Positions 30,217 to 38,008 of a stretch of 41,187 bases of DNA are shown one piece after another. A program made the translations under genes and the position numbers. The stretch is taken from positions 1 to 41,187 of IMG/VR virus record IMGVR_UViG_3300025778_000034; one strand, 5' to 3'. The DNA comes from a virus. Within the stretch, counting starts at the first letter, position 1; each line of letters opens with the position of its first letter. The notes below the pieces were generated by a model. The model did not search any database and had not been told where the DNA came from. It was given only the letters and a program-made list of their open reading frames with translations.

Positions 30217-30702
30217 ATGTTTACAGATTTTGAAGTTGAAGTTTTAGAAAACGAAAGCGATGTTATTAAAAACTTTGAAGTAGAATTGCCTAAAGAAAGT
30301 GCATCAGCCATAAGAAATGCAGCAAAAATGGCTGCAAATAATCTTTTTGATGACATTGATTGGGATAATACTAGCATAGCTATCACAAAAAATGTGCCTA
30401 TTGAAGTTAAACCCGACTTTTCAATGGGTGAAGGACTTACAAAGGGATTAGATTTTAGTAAACTTCATTTAATGAACCCCGAATGGGCTGGCGAAAGTAT
30501 TTATTTAGCCACTTCGGATGATTTGAGAGCGTTTAACTTTTTGGTTATAGGTGACCAAAATCAAGAACGTAGGGAACTAAAAGAAGAAAAAAAGCGTTTA
30601 AAACAAATGGGTATGCTTAACCCTATTTCAGAAATTGAAGATGATTCAGAAATTGAAGATGATTCCGATGATTCCGATGATTCCGATGATTCAGAAGATT
30701 AA
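30217..30702 (+). CDS. Hypothetical protein with acidic repeat tail
   Basis: 161 aa. The last 30 residues are (E/D)IEDDSDDSDDSDD-type repeats encoded by repeated GATTCCGAT units at about 30640-30700, giving a very acidic tail that may mimic nucleic acid or bind basic partners. The N-terminal 125 residues show no known motif. Followed by two palindromic terminators. Confidence 0.7.
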   Translation: MFTDFEVEVLENESDVIKNFEVELPKESASAIRNAAKMAANNLFDDIDWDNTSIAITKNVPIEVKPDFSMGEGLTKGLDFSKLHLMNPEWAGESIYLATSDDLRAFNFLVIGDQNQERRELKEEKKRLKQMGMLNPISEIEDDSEIEDDSDDSDDSDDSED

Positions 30703-30727
30703 TATTGTTCCACGTGGAACAATATTA
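30700..30727. terminator. Terminator with parS-like palindrome (copy 5)
   Basis: AATAT + TGTTCCACGTGGAACA core at 30706-30721 + ATATT. First of two palindromes only 16 bases apart. There is no T-run on the plus strand, so it is perhaps mainly a binding site. Confidence 0.55.
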
Positions 30728-30730
30728 AAA

Positions 30731-30763
30731 AAAAGAGTGTTCCACGTGGAACACTCTTTTTTA
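30731..30763. terminator. Terminator with parS-like palindrome (copy 6)
   Basis: AAAAGAG + TGTTCCACGTGGAACA (30738-30753) + CTCTTTT. Confidence 0.8.
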
Positions 30764-30817
30764 CATTTTTTTTAACAAAATAAATTTGTTTAGTAAATAC
30801 TTTTCCTTATCTTTGTG

Positions 30818-30898
30818 CAGTCAATGTAAGACAGCCGCTTTATAAAATAAGTGAAGGAATCAGAAGTAGGCTGCCCTAAAAGGCAGCCTTACTTTTTT
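30818..30898 (+). ncRNA. Repeated small RNA, copy 6, with terminator competition
   Basis: Promoter TTTG 30785-30788 and TATCTTTG 30808-30815. GTC..GAC hairpin (30820-30832), hairpin CGCTT-TATAAAA-TAAGTG, GAAGGAATCAGAAGTAGG. The 5' CAGCC (30832-30836) can pair with GGCTG (30869-30873), which also forms the terminator stem AGGCTGCC/GGCAGCCT (30868-30889). The two folds exclude each other, like an attenuator. Convergent with copy 7. Confidence 0.75.
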
Positions 30899-30904
30899 AA
30901 AAAA

Positions 30905-30967
30905 TAAATGCCAGCCTACCTTTGATCTCTCCATACATTTTATAGTACGCCTGCCCCCTTTGGCACC
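30905..30967 (-). ncRNA. Repeated small RNA, copy 7
   Basis: Minus strand: -7 TATATTTG (30969-30976), TGCC..GGCA hairpin, hairpin CGTAC-TATAAAAT-GTATG, GGAGAGATCAAAGGTAGGCTGG. Tail to tail with copy 6, with seven bases between them. Confidence 0.75.
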
Positions 30968-31093
30968 ACAAATATACAACTTAATTCAATACAAAGTGTA
31001 AAAAAATAAAAAAAAATAAAAAAAAAGATTTTTGTAAAAATATTTGTTTAGTAACTTTTAAGACCTTATATTTGCACTATAAATATTTACACT

Positions 31094-31801
31094 ATGACTA
31101 AAGGATTAACAGTTTTTGAACCTGCAACAAAAAATCAAACTTGGGCGTTATACGCTTGTTACAAAAAAGACCTTAGAAAATTAGGGTTAAGTAAGGCAGA
31201 AGCATCAATGCTTATTGACGATTTTAATAGGGGGGTTAATAAAGAACTACCTAAAAAGTATCAAACTATGTTAGATAACCTAACTACCGACCCTTATAAA
31301 ATAAGTAGCAAAGTTTATGAAGTTGTAAAAGCAGCAGAAAATACAATTAGCAAAGCTAATAAAGCAGCTAATAAAAAAGCAAAGGTTTCACCCTTATTCG
31401 CTTATATGACATCAAATGAAGTGGCACAAGAATTGATTTCTGTTTTAGGTGCTGAATTTCGTATCGGTGGTGCTATCACTAATGACATTGATAAAACAGA
31501 TAAAAAAGCATATTTGTTTTTAGGTGGTGGTTGTGGCTTTGCACACTTACAATGGGATAAAAGAAACAAAAAAGTTGGCGAAATTATTAGAGAAAGTAAT
31601 TTGATTAAGCAAGACGTTGAAAAGTATTACATTTCTTTAATAGACCCTAACTATATTGCTAAGTTGCAAAAAAGTGGTAATCCTATTCAAGCACACTTTG
31701 GGCAAAACTTATCTTACAATACGTCTTGGAACTATAAAATAATTCATTATCTGAATGACTTGGGTTACAAAAATATTACTACTACAAGTAGATATGATTA
31801 A
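31094..31801 (+). CDS. Hypothetical protein
   Basis: 235 aa, basic. Helical N-terminal half (KNQTWALYACYKKDLRKLGLSKAEASML), a Lys/Ala-rich linker (NTISKANKAANKKAKV) and a C-terminal domain with YLFLGGGCGFAHLQWD. No family recognised. Promoter at about 31044-31076. A parS-like palindrome begins one base after its last base. Confidence 0.7.
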   Translation: MTKGLTVFEPATKNQTWALYACYKKDLRKLGLSKAEASMLIDDFNRGVNKELPKKYQTMLDNLTTDPYKISSKVYEVVKAAENTISKANKAANKKAKVSPLFAYMTSNEVAQELISVLGAEFRIGGAITNDIDKTDKKAYLFLGGGCGFAHLQWDKRNKKVGEIIRESNLIKQDVEKYYISLIDPNYIAKLQKSGNPIQAHFGQNLSYNTSWNYKIIHYLNDLGYKNITTTSRYD

Positions 31802-31817
31802 TGTTCCACGTGGAACA
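31802..31817. repeat. parS-like palindrome (copy 7), not a terminator
   Basis: TGTTCCACGTGGAACA abuts the stop codon of the gene at 31094 and is followed by TAAAAAAT, with no T-run on either strand. It is therefore unlikely to terminate transcription. Confidence 0.75.
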
Positions 31818-31830
31818 TAAAAAATAAATT

Positions 31831-31871
31831 AAGGAAAGTTTTGGTTAATTCAAAACTTTCCTTTATTTTTG
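31831..31871 (+). promoter_or_regulatory. Promoter with overlapping inverted repeat (operator-like)
   Basis: AAGGAAAGTTTTG (31831-31843) and CAAAACTTTCCTT (31851-31863) form a 13-bp inverted repeat that contains the -33 TTTG and abuts the -7 TATTTTTG (31864-31871). Nearly the same repeat overlaps the promoter at 36556-36597, so the two genes (31890 and 36615) may be controlled together. Confidence 0.55.
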
Positions 31872-31889
31872 TATCACAAATAAATAAAT

Positions 31890-32135
31890 ATGGCAAAAGC
31901 AATCACAAGTTTTGAAACAAAAACAGTTTTTAACAAAAAAGACGAAGTTATTGAATTTTTAGAAATTAAGTTTGATAATGTTAGTGCTAAAACTATTATT
32001 GATAAAAAAGTTAATATTTTACATGAGTATTACTCAAATGAAAAGAAAATTGGTTATACACAATATTTGTATGACAAAAAAGACCCCGAAAAAATTAAGT
32101 TTAAGCATAAATTAGTTTTGGTGGATAACATTTAA
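31890..32135 (+). CDS. Hypothetical basic protein
   Basis: 81 aa, beta-rich (TVFNKKDEVIEFLEIKFDNVSAKTI). Expressed from the operator-like promoter at 31831-31871. The next gene's promoter lies in its 3' end. Function unknown. Confidence 0.65.
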   Translation: MAKAITSFETKTVFNKKDEVIEFLEIKFDNVSAKTIIDKKVNILHEYYSNEKKIGYTQYLYDKKDPEKIKFKHKLVLVDNI

Positions 32136-32169
32136 TTCCTTATCTTTGCTACAACAAAAAATAACAAGT

Positions 32170-32517
32170 ATGAAAATAACAGAATTTGATGCTTTGAATG
32201 TAAAGCAATTTAGAATAGAATTAGAAAATACCTTAAATGAACTTGCAACAAAGTATGGTTTGAAAGTTGCTTCTTTAGGCAATATATCGTATGACAAAAA
32301 TATCTTACATACAAGTAAGTTAAGTTTTGCCCCTATATCAAATCAGATTCCTGTTACAGCACCTTTGCAAAATTATGTAGGACATAAGTACAAACATGGT
32401 AATCGTACTTTAACTATTTTGAGTGTTCAAGATGGCAAATTGTTAGCAATAACAAACAGAAATGCACGTTATTTAATAACAAGAGAGCAGATAAAAGAAA
32501 TGGTAAAATTGCCATAA
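32170..32517 (+). CDS. Hypothetical protein
   Basis: 115 aa from ATG at 32170 (an upstream non-ATG start lies in the promoter). FRIELENTLNELATKYGLKVASLGNISYD resembles proteins with an N-terminal helix and a small beta domain ending GHKYKHGNRTLTILSVQDGKLLAITNRN. No family assigned. Confidence 0.65.
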   Translation: MKITEFDALNVKQFRIELENTLNELATKYGLKVASLGNISYDKNILHTSKLSFAPISNQIPVTAPLQNYVGHKYKHGNRTLTILSVQDGKLLAITNRNARYLITREQIKEMVKLP

Positions 32518-32529
32518 AAGAATAATTGA

Positions 32530-32558
32530 AAAAGATGTTCCACGTGGAACATCTTTTT
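32530..32558. terminator. Terminator with parS-like palindrome (copy 8)
   Basis: AAAGA + TGTTCCACGTGGAACA (32536-32551) + TCTTTTTTT. Confidence 0.85.
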
Positions 32559-32583
32559 TTCATACCTATATAAAAAATAATAA

Positions 32584-32640
32584 GTAGCCCACTTCTGATT
32601 TCTCCAGCTATTTGATAAGCCGCCTGTCTAAATTGACGAT
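32584..32640 (-). ncRNA. Repeated small RNA, copy 8
   Basis: Minus strand: -7 TATCTTTG (32642-32649), GTC..GAC hairpin, CGGCT-TATCAAAT-AGCTG, GGAGAAATCAGAAGTGGG. Divergent from the gene at 32730. Confidence 0.75.
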
Positions 32641-32729
32641 ACAAAGATAAGGGTTTATATATTACCAAACAAATTTATTTTAAAAAAAGATTTATTTGTT
32701 TAATAACTTTTTTACCCTATATTTGCAGT

Positions 32730-33017
32730 ATGAATACAGCACAAGCAGTAGTAGAATTACATAAGATACAAAAAAAGATTGATAAGTTAGTAAAACGTAT
32801 TAAGGAATTAGATATTGAAAAAAATCTTTATACCGCTAAGTTTAATAATGGTAAAATTGGTCCAGTTTTATATGGTATGCGAATGACACCTATTTATTTT
32901 GAAAAAGGTGTTGTTATGGCAGAATATAAAACAGAATTAAAATGCTTTAATGATATGGAAACTATTTATGCCATAGCAAAAAGTTTTGAAGGTGCAGAAG
33001 CAGAAGAAGAAATTTAA
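32730..33017 (+). CDS. Hypothetical protein with coiled-coil start
   Basis: 95 aa. Residues 1-32 form a heptad-like helix (AVVELHKIQKKIDKLVKRIKEL), then a small beta region. ATG four bases after TATATTTG. Function unknown. Confidence 0.65.
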   Translation: MNTAQAVVELHKIQKKIDKLVKRIKELDIEKNLYTAKFNNGKIGPVLYGMRMTPIYFEKGVVMAEYKTELKCFNDMETIYAIAKSFEGAEAEEEI

Positions 33018-33074
33018 AAAAGATTTGTTTATTAAGTTTAAATACCTTATCTTTGCATCAGTAAAAAACACATT

Positions 33075-33485
33075 ATGAATGACTTTTTAGAAATGTATTA
33101 CAAACCAATGGATAATGATTTTATGGGTTGGTTTATGCTTATACTTATGTGGATATTAACACTAATAGTATTAGGTATTTTTATCAGTTTAATTCTTTGG
33201 GGGATTGATAGTTTAGGAACTATTCAGTCTGGAGTTGGCACGATAGTTGATAAATCATATACAGCAGGACATTACATATATGTTTATAATGCTGCAACAA
33301 AAACATCTTTACCTACTTGGATTGGACCTTCTTGGGATATTAGTATTAAGATTAATAACTTAATAGGTAGCTTTGGGGTTTCAGAATCTAATTATGATAA
33401 GTTAAATATTGGTAAAATTCTTAATGTAACTTATAGTAAAGGTATATTATTTGAATCTGTGCATATAAAAACAGCAGAGTTTTAA
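33075..33485 (+). CDS. Membrane protein
   Basis: 136 aa with one long hydrophobic region (residues about 16-45, WFMLILMWILTLIVLGIFISLILWG) and a beta-rich soluble domain after it. Promoter at about 33020-33052. Function unknown. Confidence 0.65.
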   Translation: MNDFLEMYYKPMDNDFMGWFMLILMWILTLIVLGIFISLILWGIDSLGTIQSGVGTIVDKSYTAGHYIYVYNAATKTSLPTWIGPSWDISIKINNLIGSFGVSESNYDKLNIGKILNVTYSKGILFESVHIKTAEF

Positions 33486-33527
33486 AAAAGATTTGTTTAG
33501 TAAGTTTAAATACATTATCTTTGCATT

Positions 33528-33701
33528 ATGTATAAAGAAAGAGGTTTTAGTGTCAGAGAATTGATTTTTATATCTAATCCTTTTGAATGTATGCCTCAAA
33601 TAGATAAGGTAGAAATTGAAAAGGAAAAAAGAAAAAAGTGTACGATTCCGTATGTAGGTAAACATTTGCCTAAGAAAAGAAAATATCCTTTACCTAGATA
33701 A
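33528..33701 (+). CDS. Small basic protein
   Basis: 57 aa, very basic at the end (KEKRKKCTIPYVGKHLPKKRKYPLPR). ATG lies four bases after TATCTTTG (33516-33523). Possible nucleic acid binding by charge only. Confidence 0.6.
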   Translation: MYKERGFSVRELIFISNPFECMPQIDKVEIEKEKRKKCTIPYVGKHLPKKRKYPLPR

Positions 33702-33760
33702 AAAGATTTGTTTATTAAGTTTAAATACCTTATCTTTGTGTAACAAATAAAAAAAAGTAT

Positions 33761-34015
33761 ATGAGTTTAAAAATTTTTAGTGTAGTTGAAAGTGTTGATA
33801 GTAACATAATTAACACTAATTCTTTTATCGTAAAAGATACCGAAAAAGAAAAAGAAGTTGAAAAAGAAGCTGAACAACTTTTTATTGTGTTGATTCATGA
33901 ACACACTCACCCTGTTACTTTGGATGACAAAAGTAAAAAGTTTTGGTTAGATAAAAAAGTTTATACTAATCACAATTACAGATTGCAAATTGTTTCGGGA
34001 TATTCCAAAAATTAA
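33761..34015 (+). CDS. Hypothetical small protein
   Basis: 84 aa with a Glu/Lys stretch (EKEKEVEKEAEQ) and HEHTHPVT. Promoter at about 33706-33738. Function unknown. Confidence 0.65.
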   Translation: MSLKIFSVVESVDSNIINTNSFIVKDTEKEKEVEKEAEQLFIVLIHEHTHPVTLDDKSKKFWLDKKVYTNHNYRLQIVSGYSKN

Positions 34016-34044
34016 TTTGGTAGATAAGTTTAAAACACTTATCT

Positions 34045-34560
34045 TTGTTGAAACAAAAAAGTTCTTTGAATAAAAATATTGGAAAGGAAACAAATTGAAG
34101 CGTATCGCTGTATTAATCCTTTCTAATTTGGAATAATTGGGGTGCGGTCTCCCACCTTACTAATAGGCAGTGATTATGCAGCCGAAAAGTATGAGTAGTA
34201 AGTGTAGGGTTTACCACGAATTGCAAATCCATTTGGCAGTCTTTTATTGGCAGTCGTTTATATGTTTGTGGATTTGCACAATGAATATATCGTAGGTTTT
34301 CTGTACCCCCTTTTATTCCTTTGCCGTTCCGAGTTATTGGAACACGCCCGAAAAAAATCCTTAATGGCTATGCAAATGCCTTTAAGGTATAGACTAAGTA
34401 GCATACCTTCGCCGTTTTTGGCTCTTTCTAGCACTTAGTCTATTATGTATGGTTCGGGGGGCTAGATGCTTAAATGCAACCTCCCGAACAATTTTAACCT
34501 GTGTTCGGCCGGACACTTTTATGATCCAGAAAACTGCGGTGCAGCAGAATTAAAGGTTTT
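34045..34560 (+). ncRNA. Large pseudoknotted structured RNA
   Basis: Follows a TTTG/TATCTTTG promoter and a boxA-like AGTTCTTTGAA (34060-34070). Richer in G+C than all neighbours, with no credible ORF. Helices: TTGGAAAGGA/TCCTTTCTAA (34079-34088 with 34117-34126), TGCAAATCCA/TGGATTTGCA (34222-34231 with 34269-34278), AAGGTAT/ATACCTT (34384-34390 with 34403-34409) interleaved with AGACTAAGT/ACTTAGTCT (34391-34399 with 34433-34441) as an H-type pseudoknot, GTTCGGG/CCCGAAC (34452-34458 with 34483-34489), GTGTTC/GGACAC (34501-34516) and CTGC/GCAG near 34535. Not RNase P, tmRNA or rRNA by visible signature. ROOL/GOLLD-type or a new class. Confidence 0.65.
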
Positions 34561-34599
34561 TCTTTGAAAAAAGGTTTTCTTTAATTCAATTATGAATTG

Positions 34600-34630
34600 A
34601 AACAACGTTCCACGTGGAACGTTGTTTTTT
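34600..34630. terminator. Terminator with parS-like palindrome variant (copy 9)
   Basis: AACAA + CGTTCCACGTGGAACG (34606-34621) + TTGTTTTTT. The only copy with C..G in place of T..A at the ends; it terminates the large structured RNA. Confidence 0.8.
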
Positions 34631-34675
34631 ATTTAAAATAAATTTGTTTAGTAATATATAATCCCTTATCTTTGC

Positions 34676-34735
34676 AGTATCAAATAAGATAGGCGCACGA
34701 TAAAAAGTGTGAAGAAATCAGAGGTGGTCTGTTTA
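34676..34735 (+). ncRNA. Repeated small RNA, copy 9
   Basis: Promoter TTTG at 34643 and TATCTTTG at about 34667. First hairpin TATC-AAATAA-GATA (replaces GTC/GAC), second CGCAC-GATAAAA-AGTGTG, then AAGAAATCAGAGGTGGTCTG. Pairing is kept in both stems despite base changes. Confidence 0.7.
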
Positions 34736-34826
34736 TTAAAAAAATAAAAATAATTTTAAAATAATTAAAAAAAGATTTGTTTGTATTGAATTAAACCTTA
34801 TCTTTGCATCAGTAAAATAAAACACT

Positions 34827-35072
34827 ATGTATTCAGTTGAATTTATACAAACTTGCGTAACATCTACACCTTTACTAAAACATTACGAAAATGTCAAAAC
34901 TCGTAGTGCAGGGGTAAAAACAAAAAAAGCAATTATTAAAAATGGTTTATTTACTAAATGGGATTTATTTACAGATTATGCCGTAAAAGTAGTTTTATTT
35001 AGATATATGAAGCAAACTTATGCTTGTGTAGTTCATTCAGCAACCGACCATATTTTTTTATTAAATACTTAA
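34827..35072 (+). CDS. Hypothetical small protein
   Basis: 81 aa, basic. Promoter TTTGTTTGTATTGAATTAAACC-type with TATCTTTG; the same type precedes 35114 and 35568. Function unknown. Confidence 0.6.
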   Translation: MYSVEFIQTCVTSTPLLKHYENVKTRSAGVKTKKAIIKNGLFTKWDLFTDYAVKVVLFRYMKQTYACVVHSATDHIFLLNT

Positions 35073-35113
35073 AAAACATTTGGTAGTATTAAATTAAACC
35101 TTATCTTTGCAGT

Positions 35114-35200
35114 ATGAAAAAAATAACAATAATAGGTAGGGGTATTTTAACACATATTATAAGAGTTAAACGTTCAAGAAAAAATATCTTTCTAATATAA
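35114..35200 (+). CDS. Very small basic peptide
   Basis: 28 aa (KKITIIGRGILTHIIRVKRSRKN..). Supported by the promoter and ATG four bases after TATCTTTG. May be a leader gene for 35212, which starts 11 bases later without a promoter. Confidence 0.4.
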   Translation: MKKITIIGRGILTHIIRVKRSRKNIFLI

Positions 35201-35211
35201 ATATAAACACT

Positions 35212-35517
35212 ATGAGGTATGAGATGTGGGGTACTAATAATGGTATCAAAAACGCAAGAGAAATATTAAACAATCAATTTGTAAAATATAAATTTGTTGT
35301 TATATTAGGTAATCAAGATTGGGGAGAAATGTATAATACAAAAGAAGACCTTATTAAAGGTTGGAAACGTTGTTTAGCTATGAGTTATAGACAAGATTTG
35401 TATTTATATTACAATGGTAATTTAATTCGTTCAGTTCATAATTTTAGTAAAAAAGTTACAAATAAAAATATAGAATATCCTTGTTTTTATAAAAAATATT
35501 TGGTTGAATCAAATTAA
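35212..35517 (+). CDS. Hypothetical basic protein
   Basis: 101 aa, basic, aromatic (KNAREILNNQFVKYKFVVILG start). Probably co-transcribed with 35114. The promoter of 35568 overlaps its end. Function unknown. Confidence 0.65.
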   Translation: MRYEMWGTNNGIKNAREILNNQFVKYKFVVILGNQDWGEMYNTKEDLIKGWKRCLAMSYRQDLYLYYNGNLIRSVHNFSKKVTNKNIEYPCFYKKYLVESN

Positions 35518-35567
35518 ACCTTATCTTTGCACTATCAAATTAATTAATCAGTTAAAAATTTTACACT

Positions 35568-36506
35568 ATGTCAGTATTAAACGTTGCAGAATTAAAAGCT
35601 AACAATTTAGCTAAAGCAAAAAGTATCTTAGCTACAAAAGGTCTAACCTTCGCTAATGTCGGTATTTCCGACAAAATTAAAATCAATACTTTGATAGTTG
35701 ATTACACACCCGACCTTAAAACAAAAGTTGAAGATATTGTAAAAAATATCGGTATTTCCGAAAGGGCTGCAATCACTTTGCTACTTGAAACAGAAATTGC
35801 AAAAATCAAAATTGATACTACTATTCAAGCAGTAGAAAAAACAATTTCAGATGCAAAAGAAACAATCGGCAAATCTCACATTGAGAAAGTAATTGAAGCA
35901 GCTAAAGCAGCAGCACCAAAAGTTGATGCACCAAAAGTTGATGCAGTTGCAGAAACACCAAAAGCAAAGGTAGTAAAACTTGACGAAAAGTTGAAAGATA
36001 CTATCAACGAAACAGCAAAAGACATCCTATCTACTAAAGGGTTAATTTATCCACAAATCACAATTTCAGATATAGCCATAAAGTTTGGAGAGTTTTTTGA
36101 ATTGACAGGTATTTTGGCAGTTGCAGAAGCAAAAACAAAAGCAAAGCAGTTGATGGAAAAAACAGGCATCACTTCCGAGAGAGTTTGTTTAGTGTATATG
36201 TATGAGAAAGAAATTACATTTGTGCCAGTAGTTCGCACAACTGAAAAAACTTTTTCAATCAACTTCGACCCTAGTTCTTTAATTATTGTTCTTGACGAAC
36301 AAGGTAGATTCAACTTTCACCAAAAAGCAGAATATACAGCCGTTACAAAGGTAATGATGGCTTTACAACCTTCTTTGGGTAAAATTGCTAAAATGCCTAA
36401 TCCTATGGAAAAGTTGAAACAACTTGCAGATTACTTAAACTATGTTAAAGTAAAAAACTTCAAGGAGTGTATTACTTATGTAGATAATTTTATTAAATCT
36501 AATTAA
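35568..36506 (+). CDS. Hypothetical protein with internal duplication
   Basis: 312 aa. Two related helical units: residues about 12-45 (LAKAKSILATKGLTFANVGI) and about 147-180 (ETAKDILSTKGLIYPQITI), separated by an Ala/Lys/Pro-rich linker (APKVDAPKVDAVAETPKAK). Codon use is richer in G+C than neighbours, as in 23048 and 28138. No membrane segment. Function unknown. Followed by a palindromic terminator. Confidence 0.7.
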   Translation: MSVLNVAELKANNLAKAKSILATKGLTFANVGISDKIKINTLIVDYTPDLKTKVEDIVKNIGISERAAITLLLETEIAKIKIDTTIQAVEKTISDAKETIGKSHIEKVIEAAKAAAPKVDAPKVDAVAETPKAKVVKLDEKLKDTINETAKDILSTKGLIYPQITISDIAIKFGEFFELTGILAVAEAKTKAKQLMEKTGITSERVCLVYMYEKEITFVPVVRTTEKTFSINFDPSSLIIVLDEQGRFNFHQKAEYTAVTKVMMALQPSLGKIAKMPNPMEKLKQLADYLNYVKVKNFKECITYVDNFIKSN

Positions 36507-36513
36507 TCACAAA

Positions 36514-36546
36514 AAAAAGAGTGTTCCACGTGGAACACTCTTTTTA
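36514..36546. terminator. Terminator with parS-like palindrome (copy 10)
   Basis: AAAAGAG + TGTTCCACGTGGAACA (36522-36537) + CTCTTTTT. Confidence 0.85.
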
Positions 36547-36555
36547 AAATAAAAT

Positions 36556-36597
36556 AAGGAAAAGTTTTGTCTGTATCAAAACTTTTCCTTATCTTTG
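36556..36597 (+). promoter_or_regulatory. Promoter with overlapping 14-bp inverted repeat (operator-like)
   Basis: AAGGAAAAGTTTTG (36556-36569) and CAAAACTTTTCCTT (36577-36590) are perfect complements around seven bases. The -33 TTTG (36566-36569) is the end of the left arm and the -7 TATCTTTG (36590-36597) starts at the end of the right arm. Same element as at 31831-31871. Confidence 0.6.
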
Positions 36598-36614
36598 TGC
36601 TTTAAATATACACT

Positions 36615-37040
36615 ATGGTTAAGCACGAAATTACAGCATCAACTATTCTTGAATTAATACAAACAGAAACCACAGGTAAAGGCGGTATGTTTACAATTAA
36701 GTCATTAAAAACAGGTAAAGAATATACATACAAAATTAATAGAAGTTTTTTCAATAATAAATGGTACTCCCATATTTTCGTTGAAACAGGTTATATGGAC
36801 TTTCTTTATTTAGGTATGTACTCAAATAAACAACTAATAAAAAAAGGACAAGTAAATAATATACCATCAGCAGTTGCAATAGTATATATTTTAAGTTGTC
36901 TTGAAAATGGGTTTATTGATTACATTAACACAAAAACTAAGTTTTATCACTTAGGCAAATGTATCAAATGCAACAGACCTTTGACTGACTCTAATAGTAT
37001 TGAATTAGGTCTGGGACCACATTGTAGAAGTATAGTATAA
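36615..37040 (+). CDS. DUF6011-like protein
   Basis: 141 aa. The C-terminal GKCIKCNRPLTDSNSIELGLGPHC carries the C-x2-C..RPLTD..S...G.GPxC signature of DUF6011 proteins common in phages, probably a zinc-binding unit. The N-terminal about 100 residues have GKGGMFTIKSLKTGKEYTYKI. Function of the family is not established. Controlled from the operator-like promoter at 36556. Confidence 0.75.
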   Translation: MVKHEITASTILELIQTETTGKGGMFTIKSLKTGKEYTYKINRSFFNNKWYSHIFVETGYMDFLYLGMYSNKQLIKKGQVNNIPSAVAIVYILSCLENGFIDYINTKTKFYHLGKCIKCNRPLTDSNSIELGLGPHCRSIV

Positions 37041-37056
37041 TGTTCCACGTGGAACA
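37041..37056. repeat. parS-like palindrome (copy 11)
   Basis: TGTTCCACGTGGAACA right after the stop codon of 36615, followed by TTTTTATC. Weak terminator possible. Confidence 0.7.
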
Positions 37057-37117
37057 TTTTTATCAATTAGTCTACTGATTTAGGAGGCTAATGATACACA
37101 CACATAAAAAATAATAA

Positions 37118-37174
37118 ATAGCCTCCCTCTGATTCCTTCAGCTATTTGATAAGCCGCCCGTCTAACTTGACTGT
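37118..37174 (-). ncRNA. Repeated small RNA, copy 10
   Basis: Minus strand: -7 TATCTTTG (about 37175-37182), GTC..GAC hairpin, CGGCT-TATCAAAT-AGCTG, AAGGAATCAGAGGGAGGCTA. Downstream GGAGGCTA can pair with TAGCCTCC at 37082-37089 as a 3' hairpin. Divergent from the gene at 37263. Confidence 0.75.
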
Positions 37175-37262
37175 ACAAAGATAAGGGCATTTTATTTACT
37201 AAACAAATTCATTTTAAAAATATTTATTTGTTTAATAACTTTTTAGCCCTTATATTTGCAGT

Positions 37263-37640
37263 ATGAAATTATTAAAAGAGTTTCCCGATACAGATATTTT
37301 TTATAGAGGTACTATCATAGTATTAAAAGATATGCAAATTACACCAACAGGTAATTTTGATATAATGTATTGTTTAATAGGTAATACAGGCAATACATTT
37401 AGTATTCTTGACTTATATAGGTCTATTGGCTCATGTATTTTACATGACTTAAAACCTAATGTAAAAGGACACTTTGGAGTAAATAAGCAAGGTATAATTG
37501 AATGGGTTGAGCAATACTTCAAACATTTTTATACAAAAGAAGGACAAGCAGAACATATCCCGAAAATTAATGATTTTCTATATATAGCAGACTTATCCGA
37601 TTATTTTACTCAATCTAATAGAGATTTATTTATGGAATAA
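37263..37640 (+). CDS. Hypothetical protein
   Basis: 125 aa, alpha/beta, no motif recognised. ATG four bases after TATATTTG. Its last codons overlap the promoter of 37695. Function unknown. Confidence 0.65.
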   Translation: MKLLKEFPDTDIFYRGTIIVLKDMQITPTGNFDIMYCLIGNTGNTFSILDLYRSIGSCILHDLKPNVKGHFGVNKQGIIEWVEQYFKHFYTKEGQAEHIPKINDFLYIADLSDYFTQSNRDLFME

Positions 37641-37694
37641 AATTTGTTTAATAACTTATTTTCCCTTATCTTTGCATCAACAAAAATACACACT

Positions 37695-37988
37695 ATGCAC
37701 AAAGTAAAATTATATTACCTTAAAGGTAAATTAGAACTTGTAGGGATAGAATTAGATGGGGTTAAACATTTGACTGGAGATATTCGTGGTTGGAATCCTA
37801 GTGAATTGCTTTTTGTGTTAAGTAGTAAAACTATTGAAGATAAAATACTTAATACTGAAAATACAAAAGAAATGGTAGATTATGGCTACTATATCTTAGT
37901 AGAAAAAGAAATTAAAGTTGATATTCAAAAAGATATTTATACTTATTGTTATATTGACCCAAAATTTTATTTGGTAGATAATCAATAA
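37695..37988 (+). CDS. Hypothetical protein
   Basis: 97 aa from ATG at 37695 (a longer non-ATG start covering the promoter was rejected). Beta-rich start (HKVKLYYLKGKLELVGIELDG). Function unknown. Confidence 0.65.
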   Translation: MHKVKLYYLKGKLELVGIELDGVKHLTGDIRGWNPSELLFVLSSKTIEDKILNTENTKEMVDYGYYILVEKEIKVDIQKDIYTYCYIDPKFYLVDNQ

Positions 37989-38008
37989 TACCTTACCTTC
38001 GCAGAAGG

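Noticed and set aside
34247-34438. 63-aa ORF inside the large RNA
   Set aside because: No promoter or start context; the region is explained by long helices and a pseudoknot.
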